Shown here: positions 17,858-26,877 of the stretch, piece by piece
How positions within the stretch are numbered: position 1 is the stretch's first letter
How the letters are laid out: each line of letters opens with the position of its first letter
DNA from: Flavobacteriaceae bacterium
Lineage (GTDB): Bacteria > Bacteroidota > Bacteroidia > Flavobacteriales > Flavobacteriaceae
Direction: 5' to 3'
Length of the DNA stretch: 64,000 bases
NCBI GenBank assembly: GCA_028280265.1
Contig: JANQMD010000044.1
Span: 37,466 to 101,465, forward strand
Notes under the pieces: generated by a model
Told to the model about the DNA's origin: nothing
Seen by the model: the letters and a program-made list of their open reading frames with translations, nothing else
The model's database searches: none
Made by a program: the position numbers and the translations under genes

Positions 17858-18826
17858 ATGGCGAAAGTAAAATATTATTACGATCCAGAAACGTTAAGCT
17901 ATCGAAAGATAGAGGCGAGCAGAGGTCATTTGTATAAAATGATAGTACTCATTACGCTGAGTGCTGCAGTTGTGATGTTGGTAGGTTTTTTAGTTTTGAG
18001 TCAATTCCTCAAAACTCCTGATCAAATTGCCTTAGAAAGAGAATTGGAATATACAAAGTTCAATTTGGAGTTGACTAATAAACGCGCTGATGAGATTTCT
18101 GAAGTTTTAAATCAGATGCAAGAGCGTGATAATAACATATACAGAGCTTACTTTGAGGCTAATCCGATTCCCGAAGAGCAAAGAAAAGCAGGGTATGGAG
18201 GGGTGAATCGATACAAATATTTAGAAGGTTATGACAATTCTAAATTGGTAACGGATGTTACTCAAAAACTAGATGTTTTATCTAATCAGATGGCGGTTCA
18301 ATCCAGGTCATTAGATGAGATTGTTGATTTAGCGAAGGAAAAAGAAGATATGCTGGCATCAATTCCGGCGATCATGCCAATAAAAAAAGGAGACCTTTCT
18401 TATGTGGCATCAGGCTTTAAATGGAGAATGCATCCTATTTTAAAAATTCGAAAGTTTCACAAAGGAATGGACTTTAAAGCTCCCACTGGAACACCAATTT
18501 ATGCTTCTGGAAACGGACGAGTAAGTTTAGCACAGCGAAGTGCTACTTTTGGAAAAGTGGTATACATAGACCACGGATATGGCTTCCGAACGGTCTATGC
18601 TCACATGAGTAAAATAGCAGTAAGAAGAGGCAGACGTGTAAAAAGAGGAGATATTATTGGCTATGTAGGAAATACAGGAAGGTCCGTAGGGTCTCATCTA
18701 CATTACGAAGTGCACAAAAATGGGGTAGCCTTAAACCCAATCAATTTTTACTATGGCGATTTAACACCAGAAGAATTTGCAGCTATGCAAAAAGCAGCAG
18801 AGAAAGAAGGGAAATCTTACGACTAA
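17858..18826 (+). CDS. M23 family metallopeptidase (LytM-type), membrane-anchored
   Basis: 322 residues. One membrane helix (about 28-50, IVLITLSAAVVMLVGFLVL), a coiled periplasmic region (about 60-170), then the M23 domain with zinc ligands in HKGMDFKAP and in the HLHYEV motif, both intact. It likely cleaves peptidoglycan cross-links or acts as an EnvC/NlpD-like regulator. It is divergent from alaS and 12 nt upstream of the MerR gene. Confidence 0.92.
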   Translation: MAKVKYYYDPETLSYRKIEASRGHLYKMIVLITLSAAVVMLVGFLVLSQFLKTPDQIALERELEYTKFNLELTNKRADEISEVLNQMQERDNNIYRAYFEANPIPEEQRKAGYGGVNRYKYLEGYDNSKLVTDVTQKLDVLSNQMAVQSRSLDEIVDLAKEKEDMLASIPAIMPIKKGDLSYVASGFKWRMHPILKIRKFHKGMDFKAPTGTPIYASGNGRVSLAQRSATFGKVVYIDHGYGFRTVYAHMSKIAVRRGRRVKRGDIIGYVGNTGRSVGSHLHYEVHKNGVALNPINFYYGDLTPEEFAAMQKAAEKEGKSYD

Positions 18827-18838
18827 CTTTCTCAAAAT

Positions 18839-19168
18839 ATGCATGTAGATTTACCTGAAAAAAGATATTACAAGATAGGAGAAGTTGCCAAAGCCTTTTC
18901 TGTAAATACATCACTCATACGTTTCTGGGAAAAAGAGTTTGATGTTATCAAGCCTAAAAAAAATGCAAAAGGAAATCGCTTATTTACTCCAGAGGATATT
19001 GCAAATTTTAAATTGATATACAATCTAGTTAAGGAAAGGGGTTTTACTTTGGAAGGAGCCAAGCAAAAACTCAAGAAAAACCCAGAAGGCATCGTTCATA
19101 ATCACGAAATTATTAGTAGATTAGAAGCAGTAAAAGCCGAATTGGTTAAGATTAAAAATCAATTATAA
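18839..19168 (+). CDS. MerR family transcriptional regulator
   Basis: 109 residues: a MerR-type winged HTH (KRYYKIGEVAKAFSVNTSLIRFWEKEFD) and a short helical dimerisation tail, with no effector domain. It probably forms an operon with the M23 peptidase. In related genomes the next gene is usually LemA, which here lies 7 kb downstream beyond a lipid-catabolism block. Confidence 0.9.
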   Translation: MHVDLPEKRYYKIGEVAKAFSVNTSLIRFWEKEFDVIKPKKNAKGNRLFTPEDIANFKLIYNLVKERGFTLEGAKQKLKKNPEGIVHNHEIISRLEAVKAELVKIKNQL

Positions 19169-19275
19169 ACAACTTTGTATCTGACCCCTTGATACAGGAC
19201 AGTCTTAAGTCTTCATTCAACTAGCGAAGCAATCCTGAGTCGGAATTATTAGATGCTAAAAAAAACAAATTAACA

Positions 19276-21087
19276 ATGCCACAAAAGTATGTAGATGTCG
19301 ATACATTGAAGTACATGCTTTATGATGTGCACAATCTCGAAGGAATTCTCTCTAGAAAGCGTTTTCAAGATCATGATAAAGGGTCGTTGGACATGTTTTT
19401 GGATTCCGTAAAGGAATTTGCAGACAGAGAATTGTTTCCTTATTTCAAAGAGATGGATGAAAATCCTGCCTATCATAAAGATGGAAAAGTCTTTGTACAC
19501 GATCAAGTAAAAACGATGATGTATAAAGGTGGAGAACTAGGATTGATTTCTGCACCTTTTGATTATGAAGATGGAGGGCTTCAAATTCCTCTCATGACCC
19601 AAACGGCAGCTTACTATGTGTTGGACGCTGCAAACAACCATTTGCCAGGATATGCAGCATTAACCTCTGGGGCAGCAGAATTAATTATCCATTTTGGAAA
19701 TGATCAACTCAAAGAAACCTATGTTTCTAAAATGCTCAATGGAATTTGGGGTGGAACCATGTGTTTAACCGAACCTCAGGCAGGAAGCTCCTTATCTGAT
19801 GTTATCACTAAGGCCATACCTACCGAAAATGACTACTATCACATCTCTGGACAAAAGATCTTCATCTCTGGAGGAGATAATAATTTTATAGAAAATGTAG
19901 TGCATCTGGTATTGGCCAGAATTGAAGGAGCACCCAAGGGAACCAAGGGAATCTCTTTATTTGTAGTGCCTAAAAATCGTCCTATTGAAAATGGAAGCTT
20001 AGCATGGAACGATGTAACCACCGTTGCCGATTTTCAAAAGTTAGGACAAAAAGGATATTGTACTACACATCTGGGATTCGGAGACAAAGAAGATTGTAGA
20101 GGTTGGCTGGTTGGCGAACCCAACAAAGGACTGCATTATATGTTCCTAATGATGAATGCGGCAAGAATTGCAGTAGGAAGAGGGGCCTCAGCCATAGCGA
20201 GCGCAGCGTATTATGCTTCGTTGGAATATGCCAATGAACGTCCACAGGGAAGGAAGTTGTCGAGTGATGGAAAAAAGAATCCAGATGAAAAGCAAACACT
20301 TATCATCAATCATCCTGATGTTCGAAGAATGTTGTTGCAGCAAAAGTCTATCGTAGAAGGAACTATGAGTTTAGTGATGTTGGCGGCTCAATATTACGAC
20401 CTCATTGAAACAGCAGAATCGCCCGAAGAAAAGGAAAAGTATCATTTGTTGTTAGAGGTGATCATTCCTATTGTAAAAACACATCCTTCTGAGGCAGGGC
20501 TACAAGCTGTCAATGCAGGATTGCAAACACTCGGGGGGTATGGCTTTTGTGAAGATTACATCTTACAACAATACTATCGAGATATTCGTATTTTCTCAAT
20601 TTATGAAGGAACCACAGGCATTCAGTCGCAGGATCTTCTGGGAAGAAAAGTCCCCATGCAAAACGGAAAAGCTTTGGAATTACTTTCGGCTGAGATCATG
20701 AAAACACTTCAAGAGGCTTCTCAAATTGAAAGCCTACAATCTTACGCAAAAGTGTTGGGAGAAAAGTTACAATTGACTCAAAAAGTATTGGGGCATTTGA
20801 TGCCGTATGCGATGAAAGGCAATTATGAACGTTTCTTGGCAGATGCTTCTGTTTTTATGGAGTTTATGAGCATTGTTTTAATGTCTTGGACTTGGTTAGA
20901 GCTAGGAGTCAATGCTGCCAAAGCAATTGAAAATGGAGGAAATTATTCCAAAGAATTTTACGAAAGTAAATTGCACACCATGAAGTATTATTACACTTAT
21001 GAATTGCCAAAAACAAGCGGATTGTCAGAAATTTTATTGAATTCTGAATCCTTAACGATTAAAAAAGAAAACGAACCTATCATTTAA
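19276..21087 (+). CDS. acyl-CoA dehydrogenase with C-terminal extension
   Basis: 603 residues, the long ACAD type with an N-terminal extension and an additional C-terminal helical domain (about 470-590). The FAD/substrate motifs CLTEPQAGSSLSD and the catalytic-base region YEGTTGIQSQDLLGRKV (glutamate of YEGT) are present. Oxidises an acyl-CoA to the 2-enoyl-CoA in the cytoplasm. First gene of a block with two SDRs, a second ACAD and a kinase, apparently one lipid-degradation unit. The gap before it carries degenerate repeat sequence. Confidence 0.92.
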   Translation: MPQKYVDVDTLKYMLYDVHNLEGILSRKRFQDHDKGSLDMFLDSVKEFADRELFPYFKEMDENPAYHKDGKVFVHDQVKTMMYKGGELGLISAPFDYEDGGLQIPLMTQTAAYYVLDAANNHLPGYAALTSGAAELIIHFGNDQLKETYVSKMLNGIWGGTMCLTEPQAGSSLSDVITKAIPTENDYYHISGQKIFISGGDNNFIENVVHLVLARIEGAPKGTKGISLFVVPKNRPIENGSLAWNDVTTVADFQKLGQKGYCTTHLGFGDKEDCRGWLVGEPNKGLHYMFLMMNAARIAVGRGASAIASAAYYASLEYANERPQGRKLSSDGKKNPDEKQTLIINHPDVRRMLLQQKSIVEGTMSLVMLAAQYYDLIETAESPEEKEKYHLLLEVIIPIVKTHPSEAGLQAVNAGLQTLGGYGFCEDYILQQYYRDIRIFSIYEGTTGIQSQDLLGRKVPMQNGKALELLSAEIMKTLQEASQIESLQSYAKVLGEKLQLTQKVLGHLMPYAMKGNYERFLADASVFMEFMSIVLMSWTWLELGVNAAKAIENGGNYSKEFYESKLHTMKYYYTYELPKTSGLSEILLNSESLTIKKENEPII

Positions 21088-21134
21088 TTAGATGAAAGTT
21101 GAAAAGTTTGAAAGTAAAAAGACCATATATTAAT

Positions 21135-21187
21135 GTCTTTGCGAGTGGACATTGAGCGGAGTCGAAATGGAAATGAAGCAATCTTTT
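21135..21187. repeat. dispersed repeat (TTGAGCGGAGTCGAAAT type)
   Basis: TTTGCGAGTGGACATTGAGC followed by GGAGTCGAAAT lies in the 126-bp gap between the acyl-CoA dehydrogenase and SDR genes. Same family as copies at 22021 and 24930. Confidence 0.55.
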
Positions 21188-21213
21188 TTAAAACAAAAGT
21201 ATAAATCAAATAA

Positions 21214-21978
21214 ATGAATGCATTCAATTTAGACGGAAGAGTAGCCATCGTCACAGGATCCAGCAAAGGTATTGGTAAAGCCATTGCAAAAGGATTGGCA
21301 GAAAAAGGAGCAGAAGTTGTTGTGAGTAGTAGGAGTCAAGAAGCTTGCGATGAAGTTGTAAAAGAATTCACCAAAGAAGGATTAAAAGCAATAGGAATCG
21401 CCTGTCATATAGGAAAGGAAGACCAACGGAAAAGCCTCGTTGATAAGATCATTGAAGCATATGGTCGAATTGATATTTTGGTGAACAACGCTGCCATCAA
21501 TCCTGTATTTGGTCCGATAGAAGATGTAGATCCAGGAATTTTTGATAAAATTATGGATGTAAATGTAAAAGCACCTTGGGCATTGTCAAACTTAGTTCTA
21601 CCTGAAATGCAGAAGCATCAGAAGGGAAGCATTATCAATATCGCTTCTGTAGAAGCCCTCACACCTGGATTTGGGCTGGGATTGTATAGTACTAGTAAAG
21701 CAGCTTTGCTAATGCTGACAAAAAATCAAGCAAAAGAATGGGGACAGCATGGAATTCGTGCCAATGCGATTTGCCCAGGATTGATTCAAACAAAATTCAG
21801 TGCAGCCTTGTGGACCAATGAAAAGCTCTTGAACAAAGTTGAAAAAAGTATTCCAAGTGGACGCATGGGACAACCCGAAGAAATGGTAGGACTCGCTTGC
21901 TTGTTAGCTTCTGATGCTGGTGCCTACATGACTGGAGGTGTATATACGGCAGATGGAGGATATATGATAGCTGGATAG
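21214..21978 (+). CDS. SDR family oxidoreductase
   Basis: 254 residues, classical short-chain dehydrogenase. The Rossmann motif TGSSKGIGKAIAKG is at about 14-27 and NNAAINPVFG near 88. The catalytic Tyr-Lys sits in YSTSKAALL (about 158-162) and PGLIQTKF follows. Probably an NAD(P)-dependent dehydrogenase of a hydroxyacyl substrate within the surrounding acyl-CoA block. Cofactor preference is not certain. Confidence 0.9.
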   Translation: MNAFNLDGRVAIVTGSSKGIGKAIAKGLAEKGAEVVVSSRSQEACDEVVKEFTKEGLKAIGIACHIGKEDQRKSLVDKIIEAYGRIDILVNNAAINPVFGPIEDVDPGIFDKIMDVNVKAPWALSNLVLPEMQKHQKGSIINIASVEALTPGFGLGLYSTSKAALLMLTKNQAKEWGQHGIRANAICPGLIQTKFSAALWTNEKLLNKVEKSIPSGRMGQPEEMVGLACLLASDAGAYMTGGVYTADGGYMIAG

Positions 21979-22020
21979 AATCAATGTTCAATGTTCAATG
22001 AACAATTAACAATGATCAAT

Positions 22021-22050
22021 TGTCATTTCGAGCGCAGTCGAGAAATCTCA
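22021..22050. repeat. dispersed palindromic repeat (TTCGAGCGCAGTCGAGAAA)
   Basis: Near-perfect palindrome TTTCGAGCGCAGTCGAGAAA in the gap before the 177-residue orphan gene. It is the intergenic counterpart of the in-frame copy in the E1 gene. Confidence 0.7.
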
Positions 22051-22072
22051 AAAAGGAAATGAAAATTTAATA

Positions 22073-22606
22073 ATGACTAAGAAAGAGATAAAAGTAGCAG
22101 TTGTAACCACTGTCATCAGTGTTAGTGGTACAGCAATTTATGATTTTATAAAAGAGAAGCCTGTGTTCTCTTCTCTATGGAATAGTGTAAAATGGATTTG
22201 GACTACTGTTTTTGAGTTTGAACTGAAGTTATGGTATTTTTTGCTAGGGTTAGTCATTTTTGTTACTATTAAAAGGACTATAAAATCTAAGAAGATCGAT
22301 ACTGTTATTATTCCTAGTGAAGAGATGATAGATTGGTTAATGTATAAGGAAGATACAATTGATAGTATAAAATGGAAGTGGGATTGGATAAAAAATCCAG
22401 TAGATGGTAATTGGAATGCCAAAAATATTCAACCCATTTGTAATAAATGCCAAACTAAGATGCATCTTTCTAAAGGAGTTTGGTATGATTTAAATTCTGA
22501 ATGTCCAAGATGTGATAACCAATACCGTAATCTAAAAGGGATAGAAAAGATAGAGTCCATTATTATTGATAATGTACAAAGAGGTTTTTATAAATCTAAA
22601 ATTTAA
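22073..22606 (+). CDS. orphan membrane protein with a zinc-ribbon-like C-terminus
   Basis: 177 residues. Two hydrophobic segments (about 8-25, weak, and 57-74, LKLWYFLLGLVIFVTI) are followed by a charged tryptophan-rich region and a CNKC...CPRC zinc-ribbon-like pair (about 125-152). I recognise no family. The gene is AT-rich and sits between the SDR and the second ACAD gene, flanked by a repeat, so it may be a late insertion in the lipid block rather than part of it. Confidence 0.55.
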   Translation: MTKKEIKVAVVTTVISVSGTAIYDFIKEKPVFSSLWNSVKWIWTTVFEFELKLWYFLLGLVIFVTIKRTIKSKKIDTVIIPSEEMIDWLMYKEDTIDSIKWKWDWIKNPVDGNWNAKNIQPICNKCQTKMHLSKGVWYDLNSECPRCDNQYRNLKGIEKIESIIIDNVQRGFYKSKI

Positions 22607-22623
22607 TAAACTTCATTAAATAA

Positions 22624-23841
22624 ATGAATTTCGAATACACACAAAAATCAAAAGACTTACAAGCTAAACTCAACGCATTTATAGAAGAGCACATCGTTCC
22701 TGTAGAAGCTGAGTTTTATGCTTTTCAGCAAAATCCAGAAAATCTTTGGAAACGTTGGTCCAAAACAGAAGAACTCAAGCAGAAAGCCAAAGAGGCTGCC
22801 TTGTGGAATCTTTTTTTACCCAAAGATTATGGCGATTTAAGTCCTGGGCTCACCAATCTTGAATATGCACCCTTGGCTGAGATTATGGGAAAACGTATTT
22901 GGATCTCAGAAATATTTAACTGCTCGGCTCCCGATACAGGAAACATGGAAGTATTGGCAAAGTACGGAAGTGATGCTCAAAAAAAACAGTGGTTAGAACC
23001 GCTTATGAACGGAGAGATTCGTTCTGCTTTTTTGATGACAGAACCCGAAGTAGCTTCTTCTGATGCAACCAATATTGAGACATCGATTGTTTTAGAGGGA
23101 GACGAGTATGTGATCAATGGAAGAAAATGGTGGTCGAGTGGAGGAATGGATCCGCATTGTAAAGTGGCCATTGTCATGGGTAAAACAGATGCCAATGCAC
23201 ATCGCCATCAACAGCAAAGCATGATTTTAGTGCCCATGGACACCCCAGGATTGGAGATCATTCGTCCATTGTCTGTATTGGGCTTTTACGATTCGCCAGA
23301 GGGGCATGCAGAGATTAAACTCAACAATGTAAGAGTTCCTAAAGAGAATTTGATTTTAGGAGAGGGAAGAGGTTTTGAAATCGCTCAAGGGCGTTTAGGT
23401 CCAGGGCGAATTCACCACTGTATGCGACTCGTAGGAATGGCACAATATGCACTGGAGATAATGTCGCAACGTACCTTAGAACGCGAAGCTTTTGGTAAAA
23501 AGTTTTACGATTTTAGTAGCATGCGACAAGACATTGCCAAATCGCAATGCGAAATTGAGCAAGCTCGCTTGTTAACGCTTTCAGCAGCTGATAAAATGGA
23601 CAAAAAAGGAAACAAAGAAGCCAAGGATTTGATTGCTATGATTAAAATTGTAGCACCTAATATGGCCATGAATGTAATTGACAGGGCGATTCAAATTTTA
23701 GGAGGCAAGGGAGTAGGTCCCGATACTCAATTGGCACACTATTATGCCATTGCCAGAATGTTGCGTTTGGCAGACGGACCCGATGAAGTGCATATGTACC
23801 AATTAGGAAAAAGCTTGATTAAAAAATACGGAAAGGGATGA
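22624..23841 (+). CDS. acyl-CoA dehydrogenase, ACAD10/11-like
   Basis: 405 residues, ordinary ACAD fold. [15 protein letters not shown] is the FAD/substrate motif and the C-terminal ILGGKGVG...[11 protein letters not shown] carries the FAD-binding and catalytic region in the form typical of the ACAD10/ACAD11 branch. The stop overlaps the start of the kinase-like gene by four bases, so both are coupled. In animals the same two modules are fused (kinase plus ACAD) and act on 4-hydroxyacyl-CoAs, which suggests the same chemistry here. Confidence 0.92.
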   Translation: MNFEYTQKSKDLQAKLNAFIEEHIVPVEAEFYAFQQNPENLWKRWSKTEELKQKAKEAALWNLFLPKDYGDLSPGLTNLEYAPLAEIMGKRIWISEIFNCSAPDTGNMEVLAKYGSDAQKKQWLEPLMNGEIRSAFLMTEPEVASSDATNIETSIVLEGDEYVINGRKWWSSGGMDPHCKVAIVMGKTDANAHRHQQQSMILVPMDTPGLEIIRPLSVLGFYDSPEGHAEIKLNNVRVPKENLILGEGRGFEIAQGRLGPGRIHHCMRLVGMAQYALEIMSQRTLEREAFGKKFYDFSSMRQDIAKSQCEIEQARLLTLSAADKMDKKGNKEAKDLIAMIKIVAPNMAMNVIDRAIQILGGKGVGPDTQLAHYYAIARMLRLADGPDEVHMYQLGKSLIKKYGKG

Positions 23842-24929
23842 GTGAGACCTCAAATCAACAAGTACGAAAAGGAGAAGAATTACCCGAAGGAAAACTCAAG
23901 GAGTTCCTACTAAAGAATGAATTGATCAATTCAATAGAGAGTGAACTGTTTGTGAAGCAATTTACACATGGGTATTCCAACTTAACCTATTTATTGACGA
24001 CAGAAGATCGAGAGTTTGTACTGAGAAAACCTCCCATAGGAGCCATCAAGAGAGGTCATGATATGAGTCGCGAATACAAGGTGCAAAGTGGTGTGCAAAA
24101 AGGATTCTCCAAGGTTCCCAAGATGTTTGCTTATACAAATGACGAATCCATTCTAGGAAGTGAGTTCTACCTCATGGAAAAAGTAAATGGCATCATTTTA
24201 AATTACAAGGAAGCAAAAAAGAGAAATATTGCACCCGAACAATACAAAGTGATTGCCAATTCGTGGTTAGACACTTTTGCAGAATTACATCAGTTGGATT
24301 ATGAAGCAGTTGGACTTTCTGATTTAGGAAGACCAGAAGGCTATGTAGAGCGTCAGGTAACGAATTGGGGAAAACAATATCTAAAGGCTGCGACCGAAGA
24401 TGTTTCTGCTGCAAAAGAGGTCATGCAATGGATGGAAGAAAATCAACCCAAAGCCTATGAACATTGTTTGATTCACAACGATTATAAATACGATAACGTA
24501 GTATTTGCCGAGCCTGTCCTGAACGATGTCAAAGGAACAAGTTGGACAGAAATCACCGCAGTCCTTGATTGGGAAATGGCAACTTTAGGGGATCCGTTAA
24601 TGGATTTGGGAACTTCACTAGGATATTGGACAGTAACATCCGATCACGATTTTGTGAAACAAGGCATTCCTTCACCTACGATATTTGAAGGAAACCCCAT
24701 TCGAAGTGAGATTGTAGAAATGTATGCGAATAAATCTGGGAGAGACGCCCAAAATATTGTCTTTTATTATGCCTTTGGATTGTTTAAGATCGCAGTAATT
24801 GCACAGCAAATTTATTATCGTTATAACAAAGGCCTCACCACAGATCCGCGATTTGCCAATTTAAACAAGGCATCAGAATTGTGTTGTAATTTGGCTATGA
24901 AAGCAATTCAAACAAAACAAATAGATTAA
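23838..24929 (+). CDS. phosphotransferase (APH-like kinase), ACAD10/11- and LvaA-like
   Basis: 363 residues with the aminoglycoside phosphotransferase/protein-kinase fold: YVLRKPP-like lysine segment (FVLRKPPIG, about 55), the catalytic loop HNDYKYDN (about 215-222) and the metal-binding [12 protein letters not shown]. Such proteins phosphorylate a hydroxyl on an acyl-CoA: LvaA of Pseudomonas acts on 4-hydroxyvaleryl-CoA, and ACAD10/11 kinase domains act on 4-hydroxyacyl-CoAs. Overlap with the ACAD gene argues for that role rather than antibiotic resistance. Confidence 0.88.
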   Translation: MSETSNQQVRKGEELPEGKLKEFLLKNELINSIESELFVKQFTHGYSNLTYLLTTEDREFVLRKPPIGAIKRGHDMSREYKVQSGVQKGFSKVPKMFAYTNDESILGSEFYLMEKVNGIILNYKEAKKRNIAPEQYKVIANSWLDTFAELHQLDYEAVGLSDLGRPEGYVERQVTNWGKQYLKAATEDVSAAKEVMQWMEENQPKAYEHCLIHNDYKYDNVVFAEPVLNDVKGTSWTEITAVLDWEMATLGDPLMDLGTSLGYWTVTSDHDFVKQGIPSPTIFEGNPIRSEIVEMYANKSGRDAQNIVFYYAFGLFKIAVIAQQIYYRYNKGLTTDPRFANLNKASELCCNLAMKAIQTKQID

Positions 24930-24986
24930 GGTGTCTGAGCGGAGTCGAAGACACCATTTAAGGTAGTTTCGACTCTGTTCAATCAC
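24930..24986. repeat. inverted pair of dispersed repeats
   Basis: GGTGTCTGAGCGGAGTCGAA and TTCGACTCTGTTCAATCACC are imperfect reverse complements (three differences) separated by about 17 nt. Together they form a REPIN-like hairpin between the kinase gene and the 121-residue gene. Confidence 0.7.
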
Positions 24987-25014
24987 CTTGCTATTATTAC
25001 ATAAATATAATATT

Positions 25015-25380
25015 ATGAACCTAAACCTAGAAGGAATAGAAAAACTAGAGTCTTTTGATGACAATGTCCCTATTTTTATGTTAAACTATCTCAATTATAA
25101 GGATATTGTTGAAGAGACAGGAAAAACAGGAGCAGAAACTTATGATGAATACTTAATAGAGGCTGCTGCTTTTTTCGAACAACTCGATGCTAATGTTGTT
25201 TTTAAAGGAAGACCTCAAGGAATTATTTTAGGTCCATCTGAAGAAGAGTTATGGGACGAGATTCTCATTGTAAAATATGTCAACAAGTATGAGTTTTTTA
25301 AAATTTTTCAAATGGAAGGTTACCCCTTAGAATTGAGAGCTTCGGCATTGTCTGACTCTAGACTGATATTTTGTGAATAA
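25015..25380 (+). CDS. DUF1330-like small protein
   Basis: 121 residues from MNLNLEGI. The track start nine codons earlier lies just after a repeat. The fold looks like a dimeric alpha-beta barrel: MLNYLNYK, YDEYLIEAAAFFEQLDANVVFKGRP and DEILIVKYVNKYEFFKI match the DUF1330 pattern, with a C-terminal ALSDSRLIFCE. Substrate unknown. It lies between kinase and SDR genes and is flanked by repeats on both sides. A role as small partner of the kinase, as LvaB is for LvaA, is conceivable but there is no visible homology to support it. Confidence 0.6.
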   Translation: MNLNLEGIEKLESFDDNVPIFMLNYLNYKDIVEETGKTGAETYDEYLIEAAAFFEQLDANVVFKGRPQGIILGPSEEELWDEILIVKYVNKYEFFKIFQMEGYPLELRASALSDSRLIFCE

Positions 25381-25381
25381 A

Positions 25382-25462
25382 AGGTGTCTGAGTCGTCATG
25401 CTGAGCTTGTCGAAGTATAGTCTAAGACACAATCAAAGTGATTTCGACTCCGCTCAATCACC
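25382..25462. repeat. compound dispersed repeat before the second SDR gene
   Basis: GTGTCTGAGTCGTCATGC, then GAGCTTGTCGAAGTATAG, then TTTCGACTCCGCTCAATCACC. The outer parts are inverted relative to each other. The ORF-track start of the next gene (25438) lies within it and is therefore rejected. Confidence 0.7.
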
Positions 25463-25479
25463 AAAATAATAGAATACGT

Positions 25480-26235
25480 ATGCAAGTAAAAAACAAAGTT
25501 GTCATTGTAACAGGAGCAGGTTCTGGAATTGGAAGAGCTACTGCACTGCACTTTGCTCATTTTGGAGCCAAAGTGATTGTATCAGACATTAACTTAGAAA
25601 AAGCACAAAAAGTTTCCGAAGAAATTGTAACAAATTTTGGAGAATCGCTACCTATAAGAGCAAATGTTGCCAAATATGAAGAAGTAGAAAATCTTATTCA
25701 GCATGCCGTTACGGCTTATGGTCAATTAGATGTAATGGTGAATAATGCTGGAATTGGCCCAAAGAAATTGCTCAAAACAGCAGAATATACCTTAGAAGAT
25801 TGGGACAGTGTCATTGCCGTCAATCAAACTGGTGTGTTCTACTGCATGAAATTGGCTTTGCAACAAATGATGAAACAAGGATTTGGAAATATTGTGAATG
25901 TAGCTTCTTTAGCAGGCTTAAAAGCATCGTTGAATAATTTGTCTTATTCGGCAAGTAAGTTTGCGGTGGTAGGAATGACAAAATCAGCTGCTTTGGAATA
26001 TGCCAAAACTGGCATTCGGATCAACGCAGTATGCCCAGGCTACACAGAGTCAAATTTACTGAGTCAATTATTGTCTGCTCGTCCCGATATGGATGATTTG
26101 TTAAAAGCAGTCATTCCCATGAAACGCTATGGAGATGCCAAAGAAGTAGCAGATGCCATTGTATGGTTAGCATCGGATCAAACAAAGTTCATTACAGGTC
26201 AAACCATCACCATAGATGGCGGAACCTCATTGTAA
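25480..26235 (+). CDS. SDR family oxidoreductase
   Basis: 251 residues from MQVKNKVV. The 14-residue longer track version is repeat-derived. Classical SDR: TGAGSGIGRATALHF (about 10-24), NNAGIGPKKL, the catalytic YSASKFAVVGMTK (about 155-167), and PGYTESNLLSQ. The family includes glucose 1-dehydrogenase-like and 3-hydroxyacyl/ketoacyl reductases. Position at the end of the acyl-CoA block suggests a hydroxyacyl substrate. Confidence 0.9.
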   Translation: MQVKNKVVIVTGAGSGIGRATALHFAHFGAKVIVSDINLEKAQKVSEEIVTNFGESLPIRANVAKYEEVENLIQHAVTAYGQLDVMVNNAGIGPKKLLKTAEYTLEDWDSVIAVNQTGVFYCMKLALQQMMKQGFGNIVNVASLAGLKASLNNLSYSASKFAVVGMTKSAALEYAKTGIRINAVCPGYTESNLLSQLLSARPDMDDLLKAVIPMKRYGDAKEVADAIVWLASDQTKFITGQTITIDGGTSL

Positions 26236-26273
26236 ATAAAAAATAGAATTACAAATAATAAATTAGAGAACAA

Positions 26274-26875
26274 ATGAAAAAATGGATTCCATTAATTATT
26301 CTAGCTATTGTCCTTATAGGCGGTTACAGCTGGCCAAAGGGTTTAACAACACGGCTGTAGAGCATCAAGAAAATGCGAAGACAGCTTGGTCTAATGTAGA
26401 GAGTGCCTATCAACGTAGAAATGACTTGATTGGAAACTTGGTAAAAACGGTGCAAGGAGCTGCCGATTTTGAAAAGTCAACCTTAACTGAAGTCATTAGT
26501 GCAAGAGCCAAAGCAACTTCTGTGAATATCGATGCGAGTAGTTTAACAGTGGCTAATATGGCGCAATTTCAACAAGCACAGACAGGTTTGACAGGAGCCT
26601 TGTCTAAACTGCTGGTGGCAGTTGAACGCTACCCCGACTTGAAAGCGAATCAGAATTTTTTAGAGTTGCAAAGTCAGTTAGAAGGCACAGAAAACCGAAT
26701 TAAAATGGAACGAGATCGCTTCAATAAATCTGTAAACACTTATAATATCCATATTAAGAAATTTCCTAATTCTCTCTTGGCTGGAGCTTTTGGTTTTGAT
26801 GGAATGGATCGATACAAAGCGAATCCAGGCTCCGAAAATGCACCTGATGTAAATTTTGATTTTAATAAAAAATAG
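26274..26875 (+). CDS. LemA family protein, reading frame broken near codon 22
   Basis: The natural start is the ATG at 26274: MKKWIPLIILAIVLIGGYSW is a typical LemA signal-anchor. It then runs into TAG at 26358, while the rest of LemA (KGFNNTAVEHQENAKTAWSNVESAYQRRNDL onwards) continues in the -1 frame. The track protein starting MDSINYSSYC reads the anchor region in the wrong frame. At the junction sits AAAGGGT (26336-26342), which in the zero frame is A AAG GGT and fits the slippery pattern X XXY YYZ. A -1 slip there gives a LemA of normal length. A lost base (TGGCC for TGGNCC) explains it equally well. The body is a long helical LemA domain with the C-terminal FPNSLLAGAFGFDG motif, upstream of three TPM genes. 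Confidence 0.85.
26336..26342 (+). other. possible -1 slippery heptamer in lemA
   Basis: A AAG GGT in the frame of the upstream ATG permits tandem slippage to AAA GGG. No strong downstream hairpin was recognised by eye, so an assembly error or true mutation remains the simpler explanation. Confidence 0.35.
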
Positions 26876-26877
26876 AG

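Noticed and set aside
23838-24929. Aminoglycoside-resistance kinase
   Set aside because: The fold is shared, but overlap with an ACAD gene and the ACAD10/11-like sequence favour an acyl-CoA kinase role.
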